DNA of 64,000 bases from Diaporthe sp. PMI_573 (taxonomy: Eukaryota; Ascomycota; Sordariomycetes; Diaporthales; Diaporthaceae), in assembly GCA_021399435.1 (NCBI GenBank), contig JAJTUP010000018.1, forward strand, positions 1 through 64,000. The letters run 5' to 3'. Position numbers and translations under genes: made by a program. How positions within the stretch are numbered: position 1 is the stretch's first letter; every line of letters starts with the position of its first letter. Shown piece after piece: positions 1 through 12,500 of this stretch. The notes under the pieces were generated by a model, which did no database searches, had not been told where the DNA came from, and saw only the letters and a program-made list of their open reading frames with translations.

Positions 1-3000
1 CCCTTCTACTCCTTGTTTTCTCTCTAAATCAGAACTTTACTTTAAATTAGTAGGGATAGGGTAGATTAAAGGTCTGGTCTATTTCTAGTATTAATTGTAC
101 AGTTAACTTTAACTTCTGCCTTAATTGTATATAGTATCTTTATTGCTTTCTAGACTGCTAATACTTATTGTACAATATCTAGTAATGGCGGCAAATCCTA
201 TAATATCTATAGGTATGCTCTAAAAACTAGAAGCATTAGTATAATACCATTTGGTCCCGCAATATTATTCAGTACCTTTACGGCCATCTATAGGATTGTT
301 TCATTATCCATATAGTAGCTAATCTCAGCCTTTAGAATCTCAAAAGCTCTTCTTAAGGGCCCGTATAAGCATTTAACTTTGCCCAAAGCCTAGTGTGCTT
401 TTACAGGCATTTCTTTATATATAATTCCTATAATCTTTGCATTATTCCAAAACTTCTTTAAAGCAAAGTTAGTTCCTAGATTATATACAATATAGTCTAG
501 AGGACTAATATATATATAGATCCAGCACTTATATAGTATATTTTAGATATTTTATGCAGAGAAAGAGTTAAGAAAGATAGCTGCTTAAAAGCTTGTGTCT
601 AAGTCGATTATATAAAGTACATTTCTTTTGCCTAAATATACAACGTTAATAACCACTTTATAGTTAAAGTAGCTTTTATCTTTAATTAAGAACTTAAATC
701 TCCTTAGTAATAAATTATATAGTTAGCAAAAGTAGCAAAACTTCTAAATCTTCTCTAGGATTGCCTCTTTAATATCATTATACCCTGCATTCCTCAATAG
801 CTTATATAGCCTATCTATATAAGGGTGCCCAAATTGTCTATAGAGTCTCCTAAGCTATAGCTCTATAAAGAATACCCCAGCCTCCATACGGCTTATATTA
901 AAGAATACATGTCCCCATTTCCTAACTATCGGGATTATTATATCTCCTTATACAATAACGTCTAATAGGTTGTTAAAGTAGGCTTTTAGCCTATCTACAT
1001 TATATAGGGAGAATAGAAAAAGAGTTAATATATCTAAGATATAATATATAACACTTCCTAGTTAGTTTACAACCTTAATTATACTAACTACTGAGATAGC
1101 GTCACTATTACCAAATTTAACTTTAGCTATATCTACACCCCATTTAATCTTTATACCTAGGTTTTCTCGTATGTAGGCTAATACTTGTAGCATCCCCACT
1201 ATAGAAAACTTAGCGGCTCCTATATCCCAGAGCTCTCCCTAATACTTTATACTATATAGGTCATACAGTACAAATTAGCTTGCTTTAGTCATTTTTAGGG
1301 CTGTATAGATGTCTTCCCCAGTCGTACGGTAGTTAAATGCAAAATCTACTAGATTCTGTTAGAAAATAGCCTCGTTATCCGTATCCCATAGGTCAAATAG
1401 TAAATCTCCCACTTTATACAGTAGATCCTCCCCTTCGTACTCAAGTAAGTAGGTAGCAAATTTCTCCTCTTCCAAAATAAATTCTTGCTTAAAGTCTTCA
1501 CACGCCTAGAGGTATTGTTTTTATACGTCTATCCTTTCCTTATCTATATAGTTTATAAACCAGCACCCCTCCTTCTTGCATATAAAGCATTTTATTGCCT
1601 TAACTATTATACAGTATAGTTTAAAGGGTTGTTATTATCTTGGTCTAAAGGAAATTTGCGCTAAAAAATGGTAGTTATTTAGCTAAAAAGGGGTTTATAA
1701 TAAAGATTGGTAATTATACAAAGTTTTCTGGCGGTTCTTAAAGTTTAAACTATACCTCCTGTCCACAAAGTTAATTCCAGCTTCTTCGTATAATATAAAT
1801 TATTAGATAGAGTCTCTTTCCATAGCTACTTACAAAGCTACACAAAGGTCTACAAATAGGGCCTCGTATATAGGCTTCTAGTTTATTATAGCCGGTTCCA
1901 ACTCTAGTACCACGCGGCATACTCTAACCACTATTGTACAGAGTGCTATCTCGCCCTAATATCCCTCTCCTAGGGCTCTTTATACAAGCTGTAGCTTGTC
2001 TAAAAAGGTTTCCAAGACCTCCAATAAGGTCTTGTCTAGGTTTTCTTTCCTTACTTACACAAATAACAAGGTTGTCTAGTCTGCCTAGTACTGGCTATAG
2101 TTCATTATTATATTAAAGTATATATCTATAAGGTTATATACTTTATCCCACCTCTTATCTAGTCTAATATAATATATATAAAAGTCTTCTACGCAACCAG
2201 AGAGAATATCTAGAAAGACTACATAGTATTAATCTTCAGTAATTTACAGTCATCTATAATAACCAATAAAGATCCGTACCTTATTGTACAATAGGTTGTA
2301 GGGCTTGCCGGTATAGTTTCTATCTTTTCTCCACCCCTTCTAAAAATAAATACTTATTAAGGGTCTATTAGCCTATTGTAGACAATTTAAGTTAGAGGTA
2401 GGTTATATAGTATATTATCTATATAGACTAAATGTACTATAAGCGCCGTACTATATTATTATAGAAAGTTGCCCACCTCTTACATATATCTAGTACCCAG
2501 AGGTGCTTATTATACAGGTTGTATTTTAGCTATAGGTACTTATAGGTTTCTCGTTATCTTATATAATTAAGCTCTCAGGGGTAGTAGTTTGATTATCTGT
2601 TATATATAGGCTAGTTTTAACGCTTACAGTAAGTAGTTTTCTACTACCTTCTCGGCTTTAATAAGTTGTAAAATCTAACTAGTATAGAGACCCTTTAATA
2701 TTAAGATTTTTCTTACCTCAAGGAGATTTAAGAGTACTTTCTTAAATATACGGTCTACTTTGTTAAATTAATAGGAAGTCTACCCTTTAAAGTCGTTAAC
2801 CAGAGACCCTAGTATATTAGCTTTACTTAGGTCTAGATAAATAATATCCATCATGACCCGTACAAAGTATATAGTAAGCTAGGTATCGTTTAGTAGGGTA
2901 TCTAGGTTAATATCTAGGTCCCAGTACCTTAGATTTATCATACTTTACTATACTTTTAGTAATATTATACTTCCCTTACTTATTTCTTTATACATTATTT

Positions 3001-3418
3001 GGTTTCGGCTACTTAAGCTTGCTACTATAGCCAAAGCTAATAGTTCTAGTATATTAGAGGATAACATCTTATATAGTATTCTGTTAGCTTATTCACGCAA
3101 TGTCTTCTTTATTATACAATAACGTACACGGCTTCTTCCTAGTCATACAAGGTCTTGGCTACAGATACATTCCGTCTAGCATTTAATATAGCAGTCTTAA
3201 TTTATACAATATCGAGAAGATTTCGTCTTCTAGGGGTGTTCTCTCCCTTCCTAACTGGCGAAAAGGTCAAGATAGCCTCTGGGCTCTTAGCACAAGCATA
3301 CAATTCTAGTTACCTCTACATCCTGTCTGGCATTCTATAGCTACAACCATAGAGTCATACCAATACTCGTCTCTTCACTCTTACTAATCTATAATCACAC
3401 CAAGCAATCACTAATCAG
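1..3418 (-). mobile_element. Ty1/Copia retrotransposon, internal region (RIP-degraded, runs off window start)
   Basis: Reading the minus strand through many stop codons gives a fungal Copia polyprotein. Gag-like sequence lies near 2850-2950, a zinc knuckle CFICKKEGCW near 1560-1590, a GAG-pre-integrase block LWHRRFGHPYIDRLYKLL near 785-860, and integrase sequence with TNFALKKFWNNAKI and LRRAFEILKAEI near 330-480. Reverse transcriptase and RNase H should lie beyond position 1. Stops are nearly all TAG/TAA and the DNA is very AT-rich, as expected from RIP. The element is certainly non-functional. Family assignment rests on my reading of these motifs without a search. Confidence 0.85.
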
Positions 3419-3626
3419 TGTTAAATGGCCTTTGCCATATAGCGTAATATACGTACATACATGTCTATACAATTAGTTCTAAATTCGTTAATGTCTATCT
3501 AAACTATGAAACAAGCAGGGAAGCTTGCACGCAGACCTCTTAGGTCTATAAGCACTCTCTTGCTAGATTAGTCATCCTCCCTAGCCAATATGGCTATATG
3601 CGATTAGCCTTAGTGCTATTCCAACA
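3419..3626 (-). repeat. 5' LTR of the Copia element
   Basis: On the minus strand the segment begins TGTTGGAATAGCAC at 3626 and ends TTTAACA at 3419, a TG..CA LTR of 208 bp. A related LTR at 58867-59069 shares the start TGTTAGAATAGCAC and a TGGCAAAGGCCATT block near the end, which fixes both boundaries. The base after the LTR begins a leader containing CTGATTAGTGATTGCTTGG, also found after the LTR at 49826. The distal LTR and target duplication lie outside the window. Confidence 0.75.
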
Positions 3627-5294
3627 AAGATAGCTAACTAATATAATTAGTTATATAATAAAAATTAAAATAATCTTATAAAAGCTAGTAAAAAACTCTA
3701 AATAATAAGTTTTACTAAATAGTATTAATTATAGGCTAAAAATAGTTTATAAATACTAACTTAAAAGAAATAATAGTCTTTTTTACTATATTTATATATA
3801 AGACTTTAGCTTATATAATATATACAATGCTAGCCATAGCTACTATTATAACTAAGCAACCACCTCTATATAATAATAAATAAGTCCTAAGGTGCTACTA
3901 CTTTAAAAACGTGTCTGTTTACCCTGTGTTTATAATATAACTACTAGGATGGTAGGTGGCTATAGTCTGGTGGCTGAGTGTAGTGGCTGAGTGTAATGGC
4001 TAAGGTCTAGTAGCTGAGTCTGCGGGGAAAATCTATAGTAGCCGCTACGACTAATAAATTAAATGTTTAAGAGAATCGTGCATAGCACCCCTAATCAGTA
4101 ACCAAGCTGCCCCAGACTATCTAAGGGGGAGGGAGTCTGGTTAATAACTAACGCTAGAGTACCATCCCTTTTCCCAGGCCTGATGGTATTTAGTATATAG
4201 AAGATAACTATACTCTACCGTGGTGCCAAGGTCCAGGTAGGGCGGGCAGACTTAATGTAGGTGTACACGTATATACATAGCAGTCTATAGTTAGGTATAT
4301 ATTACCTAGATTTGTTAGGGAGGCGCTAATAGCTTGTTTATATATACATACTAATGCTACCTTGCTTGTATATATATATAATAGCCAGGATAGAACTTAG
4401 TAGCTAGGAGGGCTAGCCTTAAAGTAGAAATTAGCTATATATATCTATAATATAGAGGTATACCCTTAAGAATACTAATAGATCTAGTATTATAATAACT
4501 AGTAAGGTATATAGTTAACCTAACCCTAATCTTAATAATAACTATTTAACTATAAAATATATAGACTAATTAAATACTCCCTAGTAGTCCATTATAGAAA
4601 TTTCTTATAAAGAATAATTATATAGTACTTGGATTACCTACAAGTCTTTTTATAGACTCAGGTATACTTAGTAGCTTAGACTAGTCTAGATAGAGGAAAA
4701 AAGTATATATAGCTATCAGTACTAGTTAAGATGTATTTTATAATATTTAGGAAACCAGGGTATGAGTATGTATTAACGAGTTGTGTTGAGCTAGGAAATA
4801 TTAAGACTAGTACAAGCCTAAGGTTTCGCCATTATAAACCTAGAAAAGGATTTACCCTACTATAGATATGAGCTAGCTTGAATAGCCTGCGGCTATGCTA
4901 TCAGGTATTGGTTGGGTAGATGGAGCCTAAAAGAATACCTTTTGATTCCTAACAAGTATTACTTCTATATTATTATTACTTAAGATATAATATCCTTACT
5001 TAGGACCTAATATCCTTACTCAGGACACTATATCCTTACCTAAGTCATAATACTATAGTATAAGTTAGTATTCTTAGTAATCTCTACTATAACTCTACCT
5101 AATACTTATAGGTACTAGATCTTAGTTCATCCCTTGTAAAGTATAAGATGCTTTATAATAACTTTACTAATAATACTATGCTAGGTATTAAGTAAGCTTG
5201 TTATGAAAACATTAAATTTCTTAACTAAATCCTTAGTTTTAATTATATATAATATACTCTGCTAGCTATTATAGTTGGACTTGACTTACTTATT
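3627..5294. other. AT-rich gene-free tract, RIP-like
   Basis: No recognisable gene on either strand. The stretch is strongly AT-rich with dense TA dinucleotides. A short imperfect tandem repeat built on ATATCCTTACTYAGGAC occurs in about three copies near 4985-5050. It is probably decayed repeat DNA, but I cannot name the source. Confidence 0.5.
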
Positions 5295-6137
5295 TCCAAG
5301 GCTATAGAGAATATTTTCTAATAGATAAATTAGAGGTATAGCCTAGTATATGTTACTTTTGCTTTACTAGGTGGTGCTGATTACTTTTTTAGCCTTACTA
5401 GATTATTACTAAATCCTAATAATAATGATAATATAAGGGACCTAGTATGTAACTATATTATGAATATCCCCTACTAATATGAAGGTATCGACGTAAATAT
5501 AGAGGTGTTTATTTATCAAGTAGGTATACCATCCTTTGGGCTGCTTTCTCTCTAAGATAAACTTAAGGCTGCTATTTAGCCTATCAAGATCCTCTTCATC
5601 ATAGCTGACCCTACTGATGCTACTCTACTCAACCTCCTTATAGAATATAGAACATTGGAGTAGCTCCTATCTACCACCACAATCCCTAATACCTTCAAGG
5701 TTAAACATCTGTTCAGCTGTACTATCAAGGACCTCTCCCAGGGCCTTCTTATATACAAGCCTATAATTCTTTACTTTAGTAGCTATAGTAGTAAAGACGG
5801 CCTCTGCTTTAGGGGTAATGATAGGAAAGTCTATATAGTAGACTAGGAGGCTTTAGTAACGCTACTTGCTATCTAGGTGAAGAAATATGGTCTTAAGGGT
5901 GTTGTATTAAATTCTTGCTAGTCTAAGACGTAAGCATTCTACATCATAGATATAGTAGGGAATGTCATTAAGATGGAGGGACTAGTCTTAGATAAGGGTA
6001 TAAACTCTTTTACAGGGGTGTTTTACTAGGTAATAGATAGTAGGATATTATTTAAAGAAGCATTTGAGTAGGTAGTTGTGATGATAGGGATTGATCTAGA
6101 TATGATAAAATTATGGCTAAAACTAGTTAAGGGATAG
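5295..6137 (+). pseudogene. CHAT-domain (caspase-like) protein relic, RIP-destroyed
   Basis: One plus-strand frame runs through the whole stretch, broken by about a dozen TAG/TAA codons. The core begins KILFIIADPTDATLLNLL at 5586, typical of the CHAT entry strand, followed by IKDLSQGLL, then LYFSSYSSKDGLCF where family members have HFSGHGS, then GVVLNSC, then MEGLVLDKGINSFTGVFY. These are the CHAT landmarks around the catalytic His and Cys. The His codon at 5784-5786 reads TAT (CAT to TAT) and both glycines read Ser; Cys is kept at 5916-5918. An upstream segment from 5295 (GGADYFFSLTRLLLNP) has no domain I recognise. CHAT domains in fungi are often effectors of NLR-like proteins; no NACHT/NB-ARC or repeat region is visible here. 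Confidence 0.7.
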
Positions 6138-6649
6138 AGGAAGTAGAGTTAGATATTAGGCTTCTTTAAGGAATCCTTGAGTATTCTAATATTGATTAGT
6201 ACTTAGAAGATAGGTAATACTAGAGAAACTAGTATAAAGCTGGTAAACATGATTATTATTATGGATAGTATGGTTCCTGATATACCTTGAAGCTTTACTA
6301 GTTAAAATTATGAAGAAGCTTAATGATCCTGAGGACCTACCTATCTAGGTTAGCTATTAGCTTACTAATATTCAACTTTGCTAGATAAGATGCTTAAGGT
6401 TATTAGAGCTTGTCTTAGAAATTCAATCTTTAAGCTAGTAGAGGAAGTAGTATTTTAGAAACTTATAGACTTGATCTCTATTATTTATGTAAGTATGGTT
6501 TTACTTTAAATAATATATCTAATACTAACTGGTATATTGAAGGTATGTTAGTAGGTCTAGGAGGGACTCGTGACTCTATTATAAAGGATATAGAGATAGG
6601 TGTTATGCTTATCTGATTTAGTAGTTTAGTATCTCTTGTCCGCGGCTCT
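6138..6649. other. AT-rich decayed tract
   Basis: The CHAT frame continues weakly for perhaps 170 bp and then fades. Nothing else can be recognised. Confidence 0.4.
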
Positions 6650-8108
6650 ATCTATACTAGCACGGTCCTACTAATATATAATAGATACCCTTAACGACTA
6701 CCCCCTTAGCCGCCTTAGGTCTTGTCCTTATTTGCGTTGTCTGTGAGACGAGTACCTTGGTATTAAGGTGGTTCCTCGTTCTTCGCTACGTTATAAGCCA
6801 GGCCTGGTGCTGTTAGAGGAGACGCTGGTACTTCTTCTGCGACTTGGAGGTCCTCTGCTAACGTATTAGAGAGGGTCTTTAACTACTCTCTTGCTATACT
6901 GGTGACCTTGTTATAGATGGTCACTACTTTAGTACGGAGGCTGGTGAAAGTGAAGTGGAGCTGATTATAGTTGATCTCCTTGCTGAATGTTAGGGCGGAC
7001 TTGAGCTTATCTTTCAGCAACGGTTCTTAAGGCAGACGCTATGCCCTAATTACGAATTCCACATACTAACTGGTTGAGATGTGTGATTAGAAGTAGTACT
7101 TGTGCGCAAATTGCGAGATGGAGTTATTATATAGCCCGAGTTCATGGAGGGGTGCTTCTTTGGCAACGTTTTCTTATGCTTCCTGCTAGTAAATACTTCT
7201 CACGGGCTACAACCAGCAAATAATGGTCATTTTAATGTTCTGAAGAGTGCCTATCGGAAATAATTGGCTAAACTTGACTCTATCACCGACTCAGGTGTGC
7301 TCGTGGTCCTTGTCTGCTCTGGCGACGGGGGTGTAATTGCGCAACTGCTCACAGGCATGGTGACAGGCCGAGCAATGGCGACTGCAGAATGCCGAGAATA
7401 TCCTACAGCTCTTCATTAATTGCCGCTGCTACCGTACCCTCCTCGAAAGTATTGTGATGAAGCGACGCGCGTTGGGAGAGATGCCTTCTGGGGAAAGGAG
7501 GGTGGCCATCAGCCAGGAATCATGCATGAGCGGTGATGTTGGCTACAAACGTCGTGCCGACGCAGATCCTCTTCCCGGCCAGCAGGCCGGCGGCTTTTCG
7601 AGGGACATCGAATAGGTGGGGAGTCGTTATTATGCGGCCAGCGTGTAGGTATTTTATTATCAAGTAATTCACTTACCATGCTGCTCATCTTGCCGAATCC
7701 TCGTATTTTCAAGCAATAGTTGTCTTTGAAAAAATTATGAATCACTCCTGCTAAACTCCGTACTACGCGATCCGAGTGAATGAACTTTTCCTCCATCTTT
7801 GGGGCGACTAAGTTCAATATCCGACGCATGTCTTGCTCTGGCAGCGTTGCACCAAAGTCGGATTCGCTTTCCTCTAAAGATAATGCCTGGGTTGAGGGCT
7901 TGGCTAGTGGCGAAAATATCCTCAATCATGGTTGACCACCATATTGCCTGGTCAGTTTAAAGCATCGCTTCTTTGTCTCAGAAGTTCCGACGACTAGGGA
8001 ATCCGTTTCGGCGCAGACCTCTGTCTCGTCCTCCACTGAGGTCTGGAATGAAGGGACCTCTACATTTCCAAATCCGTCAAAGCCAGAGTCCATCACCTGG
8101 GCTAGCAA
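6650..8108 (-). pseudogene. Unknown-family protein gene, broken by stops
   Basis: The minus strand carries a gene-like reading of about 480 codons. From ATG at 8108 it reads MLAQVMDSGFDGFGNVEV, meets TGA near 7926, continues in the same frame through LRIFSPLAKPSTQALSLEES and KMEEKFIHSDRVVRSLAG to about 7680, then after a frame change or intron runs MHDSWLMATLLSPEGISPNA and ARRFITILSRRV from about 7530. It continues through about ten stops to ALTFSKEINYNQLHFTFTSL near 6950-7020 and a Gln/Gly-rich tail. Stops are of the CAA/CAG/CGA-to-stop kind. Damage grows toward the AT-rich tract at 6650. I do not recognise the family. Confidence 0.55.
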
Positions 8109-8517
8109 GTTGCCGCTTCTCGATCGGAGGCCTCATAACAGTGCTGTCTGACGATCGTATGCAAATCAGCCCTCCGAGTGTGGCTTCTCCTAACATTGAT
8201 CGTTGGTGGCTGCCTAATCCCAGGGGGTGATATAACAGAATTAAGAAGTGACTATATAAGGTTGGCAGGGCACCAAATGAATTGGCCCTTCACTATTCAC
8301 ATTACACGTTGCACGAAATTCGTACCAGTACATGACACATACTATCAAATTTCCCAGTTGTCATTCCTTGTAACCTCAAAATCATATACTGCTCTTTTAT
8401 CGCCCTAATTGCTCTTGCTCCCACTTCTGCCTCCGCACCGAAGACAGCAATTAAATTCTTTCAGAGCCACGCTTTAGATTCTCCCGTTACTACTGTTATT
8501 AAAGAAGAACATTTGCA

Positions 8518-9240
8518 ATGCCTGACTTGAAGTACCCGTCTGTTGCTACTTTGCTACAAACGAACGCCGAGCAAACCGCATAACGACGGCCCAGGGTCCG
8601 ATTGGCGTGTGATGCGTGCGGATTGGCCAAGGTGCGTTGCGACAAAACCCAGCCACATTACATCCGCTGTGTTACTCGTGAAATTCTGTGCAACTACAGT
8701 ATTTCAAAGAAACCTGGCAAGGCAAAGGCACATATTACGAGAGAAGTATTCACACCTGTGCATGTGGTTGCAGACTCGCCCACTCAAAGCACTGCCTACC
8801 AAACCAGTCTATTACGTCTCTTAGACAAATTCCACCCGTTATCTATGACTTAAACTAAAGCCATTAAAGAAGGTCTGGAGCCAAACCTAGTATCTAGGTC
8901 CGAAATAAGCTCTATTGCCATTCTAGAGTGCGTAGATGACGAGTTTGGCATGCCGTTGCCAGCTAGCCTGTATACGCGGAATAACAGATGTTTTATGCAT
9001 GTCCTTTATAATACGGGATTTACTTATAAAGACTGTTGGCTCAACTATATGGCACACTAAAACTATTTGAAACATAGGAATGAGACCGGTACCTAAATTT
9101 AGTGGTCTTTAAATACACGAACTATGGATGTATTAAAGACGACTGTACTGGCTATAGGCAAGTCTACTTTTTCGACATATTTGCTCTTATTCTATCATGA
9201 AGTGGATATTCCAGGGGGAGGATTGGCTAACGATCCTTTC
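8518..9240 (+). pseudogene. Zn2Cys6 transcription-factor relic
   Basis: From ATG at 8518 (MPDLKYPSVATLLQTNAEQT) the frame meets TAA at 8581 and goes on into the fungal binuclear zinc cluster CDACGLAKVRC, then RCVTREILC, then a basic linker KKPGKAKAH. This family binds DNA through six Cys holding two zinc ions. Here the fourth Cys is missing: the sequence has PHYIRC where PxCxxC is expected, a TGC-to-TAC change. The frame continues through more stops (after 8850 and after 9050) with alpha-helical sequence as far as about 9240. One nonsense codon plus a lost zinc ligand make it non-functional. Confidence 0.75.
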
Positions 9241-9755
9241 TCTAGTAATTGATTCTCTGTGCAACACAAGCTACGATGTCGGTTTGTCTCCGACGCTGTA
9301 CGATAGACCAGAAGCCCAACGTACAGGCAACTACAATCCTTTCCAGTACTGTAGCTTTGATGAAGCTGCCAACATTGTCACCCCTAAGTCCTATGAATAC
9401 GGTAAAAATATCCCGCAAGTTCCACCGGCACCTGTGCCTTTCCTGACTACATCGAGGCCCCTCCATGCGGCCTCAAATCCGGTTTGGGATTACTGGTGGC
9501 GCCATTATGGACTTGATAGGACATAATAATTTGTAGAGATTGCGCTATCAGAATCCGTGGTCACTCGTCGCATTATCGCGGAAGCCGATGAACAACGCAG
9601 GGATATGAGGAGACCTTCATATAACCAAAATCGGACGCTGTATAGTTTCTCCCTCCGCTTGAGAGATTGCCTCGACTGCTCCCGTTGGAATCAGAATTGC
9701 CAACACGAAGCCGAGCCAAGTTCCCCTTTTCCCCCTCCCGTCGTCAAGATCTGCA

Positions 9756-10034
9756 ATGTTCTCGAAACATGTGGTCCGACTCCGCTTCGGGATCATCTTG
9801 CTCACCTTCCTCTCGCTAGCCTCTGCCAGTCTCGACATCTTTGCAATCGTTTTCCGAGATCGGTCCAGGGGCAACGATGCCACAATCGCTGATGGAAACC
9901 GGGCCAAAGAATACCTGGCGCTTCAGAGGTCCATATTTTACATCGCAGTTATCTTGGTCATCCTCTTCATATTTGTTAACCTTAGGAGCTTAACAAGTGT
10001 CAAGGCTGCCAGACTCCGGCGGCGGCGTGTTTAG
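9756..10034 (+). CDS. Small hydrophobic ORF, two predicted membrane segments
   Basis: A 92-aa open frame. Residues about 10-28 (FGIILLTFLSLASASLDIF) and about 61-79 (FYIAVILVILFIFVNL) are strongly hydrophobic, and the protein ends in a basic RLRRRRV tail. It lies about 500 bp downstream of the zinc-cluster relic on the same strand. It could be an exon of a larger membrane-protein gene or a chance ORF. No family recognised. Confidence 0.3.
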   Translation: MFSKHVVRLRFGIILLTFLSLASASLDIFAIVFRDRSRGNDATIADGNRAKEYLALQRSIFYIAVILVILFIFVNLRSLTSVKAARLRRRRV

Positions 10035-12339
10035 CTTACTTTTCTTGGGGCCTGGACTTTCGAGCTGTGGCTGCGGGTTTGCGGTGCTTTCCCTGAGTAC
10101 TGTACAATTAAATGTGCTATAAAGCAATAGTACGTGCATATGGTTGATGTAAATTGGTTTCCTCTTATCTATGGGGAAGAAGTTGCTTAAAATGCTGGAG
10201 TTGCTATTTTCTTATTGCTGTACTCTATAGAATGAAGCCCTACATGGGCATACTATGTTTATAACCAGGGTAGGAGTACCTAAACATAAGATCAAATGAG
10301 AAGAAACTAATTTTGATCTATAGGGAACAAAGTCAGAGCCAAACAATAGAAAAAGAAATAGACCAAGGGAAGATAAATGTTCTCCTGAGGGAAGGCTAAC
10401 CTAACCCTAGGGCCCATTATCTCGATTTTGAGAATATCCTGACTGAATGCCGCAAGCGGCGGCACCGACAGCGTTCTGGATGTCTCCAAAAGCTTTGGAT
10501 AGGGCCTCGCACTTGTAACTTTGGATTAAATCTGTCGAAGAAAACACCTCCCAGAGCGTTTGCGGGGTGTCGCTGTTTCGGTTGCCCGCACCAGGTGTAG
10601 CTTTAGTGCTACCGCTGCCAGGCGCTGTAGCAGCGCCAGCGAGGCGATTGATGTTCGTGAATATGGCGTAGATGAAGGATATGTACGACAACTCGCTCGA
10701 TTCCGGAAGGCGCAACTAAAACGCACCACGCGGTGGTTCAATATTGTGAAGCAAAAACCAAACATGCCTGTACCAATCAGAGCTTCTGCCTTCCTTTCGC
10801 GTTGCCTTATGAGGAGGTGACAGCAAGCCTCCGCACTCATATCAGTCACAATACCGACCACGCTCTATCTACAGAAGGCCCATCAACCCACATCCTGAAC
10901 CAGATCGAACGGGATTTGCAACTCTCTATCCCGCAAAGCCATCTTCATTGCAGTAATCTCGACCATTACACGATGGCCACTAACCCCAGCAACTTTGCCG
11001 CTTTGTCTGGTCCGCAGTACATTCAAATTTCGGCGTCCAGCGCTAGCATGTCTACCAACTATTCGCTTTCGCGCCGACACCACCCTGAATGGAATTTCAG
11101 CGCGCGACGTTGCTGGGAACATATATTTCGGTCTAATAATGGCACCCACCTCTTTGTTCAACTTCGAAAGCCAAAGGACGAGCCTGATGTTTACCAATCA
11201 AGGGACAAGGGTTTCAAGCCCACTACTGAGTGTAACAGAGGATAGCAACACACGTCGTTTCCTGTATGGCAATGTCAACGGCTTTTTCTTAAGCAATGCA
11301 GAGATAATATATTTCTATGATAGTGTCTTTATCAAATAAAGCGCCTCCCATGTTTGCTGAGATAGCTACAGGGCATTATGTCGTTCTAGATGAAACAGGA
11401 AATGGTTTTACCCCGATCAGCCAATAGGATCCTTGCGCGGAAAGTGATGAATTGTGGCTCTCAGAATCTTCGGCGGTCGAACAGGCTTGATCCAAATGCT
11501 GAAGCTTGTCACTGAGCGTTTGTGTTTTGCTCACTAGCTCAGGAAAGCAGCTTTCAATGATTTTCGTGAAAAAAAAAAAAAAAAACTTAAAAATGGCCTA
11601 CGGAATTCGATGCCTGCGCCAGCAGGTTCAATATTACACTAATACCATCGAGAAAATTGCTTCTGCCCTGTGCCCAATATTTGAAGATTTCTTACAGCCG
11701 CTAAGAAAGATTAGTATAAACACTGGTTCCTGTGAGGCGCGTGAGTCAATTAAGAAGAGCTTAGGTGCACTATCGAGGCCCAGCCACTGTCCAGCACTTA
11801 TTACAACACCAGGGACAAGCTTCAGCATCCGGATACAATACTTTCTGACGACAACCTGTTACCCGTTGTACTGCAAGCGCAGGCTGACAACCAGAGAAGG
11901 TGAGATCAAGATTTAGGAAACCAGCGTTATTGCGAAGACCCAAACATTAATATTCACTGCAGTCGGGGGAGAGGAGGCGGAAGGGCGCCCCGTGCCGTAC
12001 AGAGGTCATTCTTTCGGTATTGGGGACTTGTACACGCCGGGTGCTGCTTCCAACCGAAATTGGATTTCTGTGATCCAAAGGAAGGCGCCGATTTTATTGC
12101 TTACTCTATCTTTATGTTGTTGGCTGTCACGTGTCTATCATTGTCGGTGATGTAACAAACCTTAATAAACGTGGAACATTTCTGCCTGCGAAGCACAAAC
12201 ATTCTTTACAGTAATGGTTTATATGAACAGAATGTGTAGTATAGTATTTCGTTACCCAGGAAAAGTCGTGAAATCCCAAACAACACATTAAACTACAAGT
12301 TGACAGTACATTACAGATGGACTTCTAGAAGTATAAAGC
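10035..12339. other. No convincing gene; several short overlapping ORFs
   Basis: Open frames of 100-170 codons occur on both strands at 10407-10861, 10733-11339 and 11506-11916. They overlap one another, lack recognisable domains, and none has clear splice or start context. An A18 tract sits at about 11569-11586. I would not annotate genes here from sequence alone. Confidence 0.4.
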
Positions 12340-12354
12340 TTAGAGAGAAAGTAT

Positions 12355-12500
12355 CGTGGGTGTAGTGCTAGTCTAAAATGGCTAACTTTTGGTGGGGAAC
12401 CTCACACATAGTACCCATTGGTGCTGACTACACCATTAAAAAGCGGACCGCCGCAGACCGCCCTTTTTACACATATTGGCGCCAATTGGTGCCAACTATC
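12355..12500 (-). repeat. Eroded terminus of the pogo-type repeat family
   Basis: The block contains GTAGTGCTAGTCTAAAATGG, ACTTTTGGTGGGGAA, GCGGACCGCCGCAGACCGCCC and GCGCCAATTGGTGCCAAC. All have close counterparts in the long arms of the element at 52810-55135 and the terminus at 58483-58812. Rearranged order suggests an old, internally deleted copy. Confidence 0.5.

Noticed and set aside
10733..11245. 170-aa plus-strand ORF
   Set aside because: Overlapped by three other ORFs on both strands, none with a domain or splice support.
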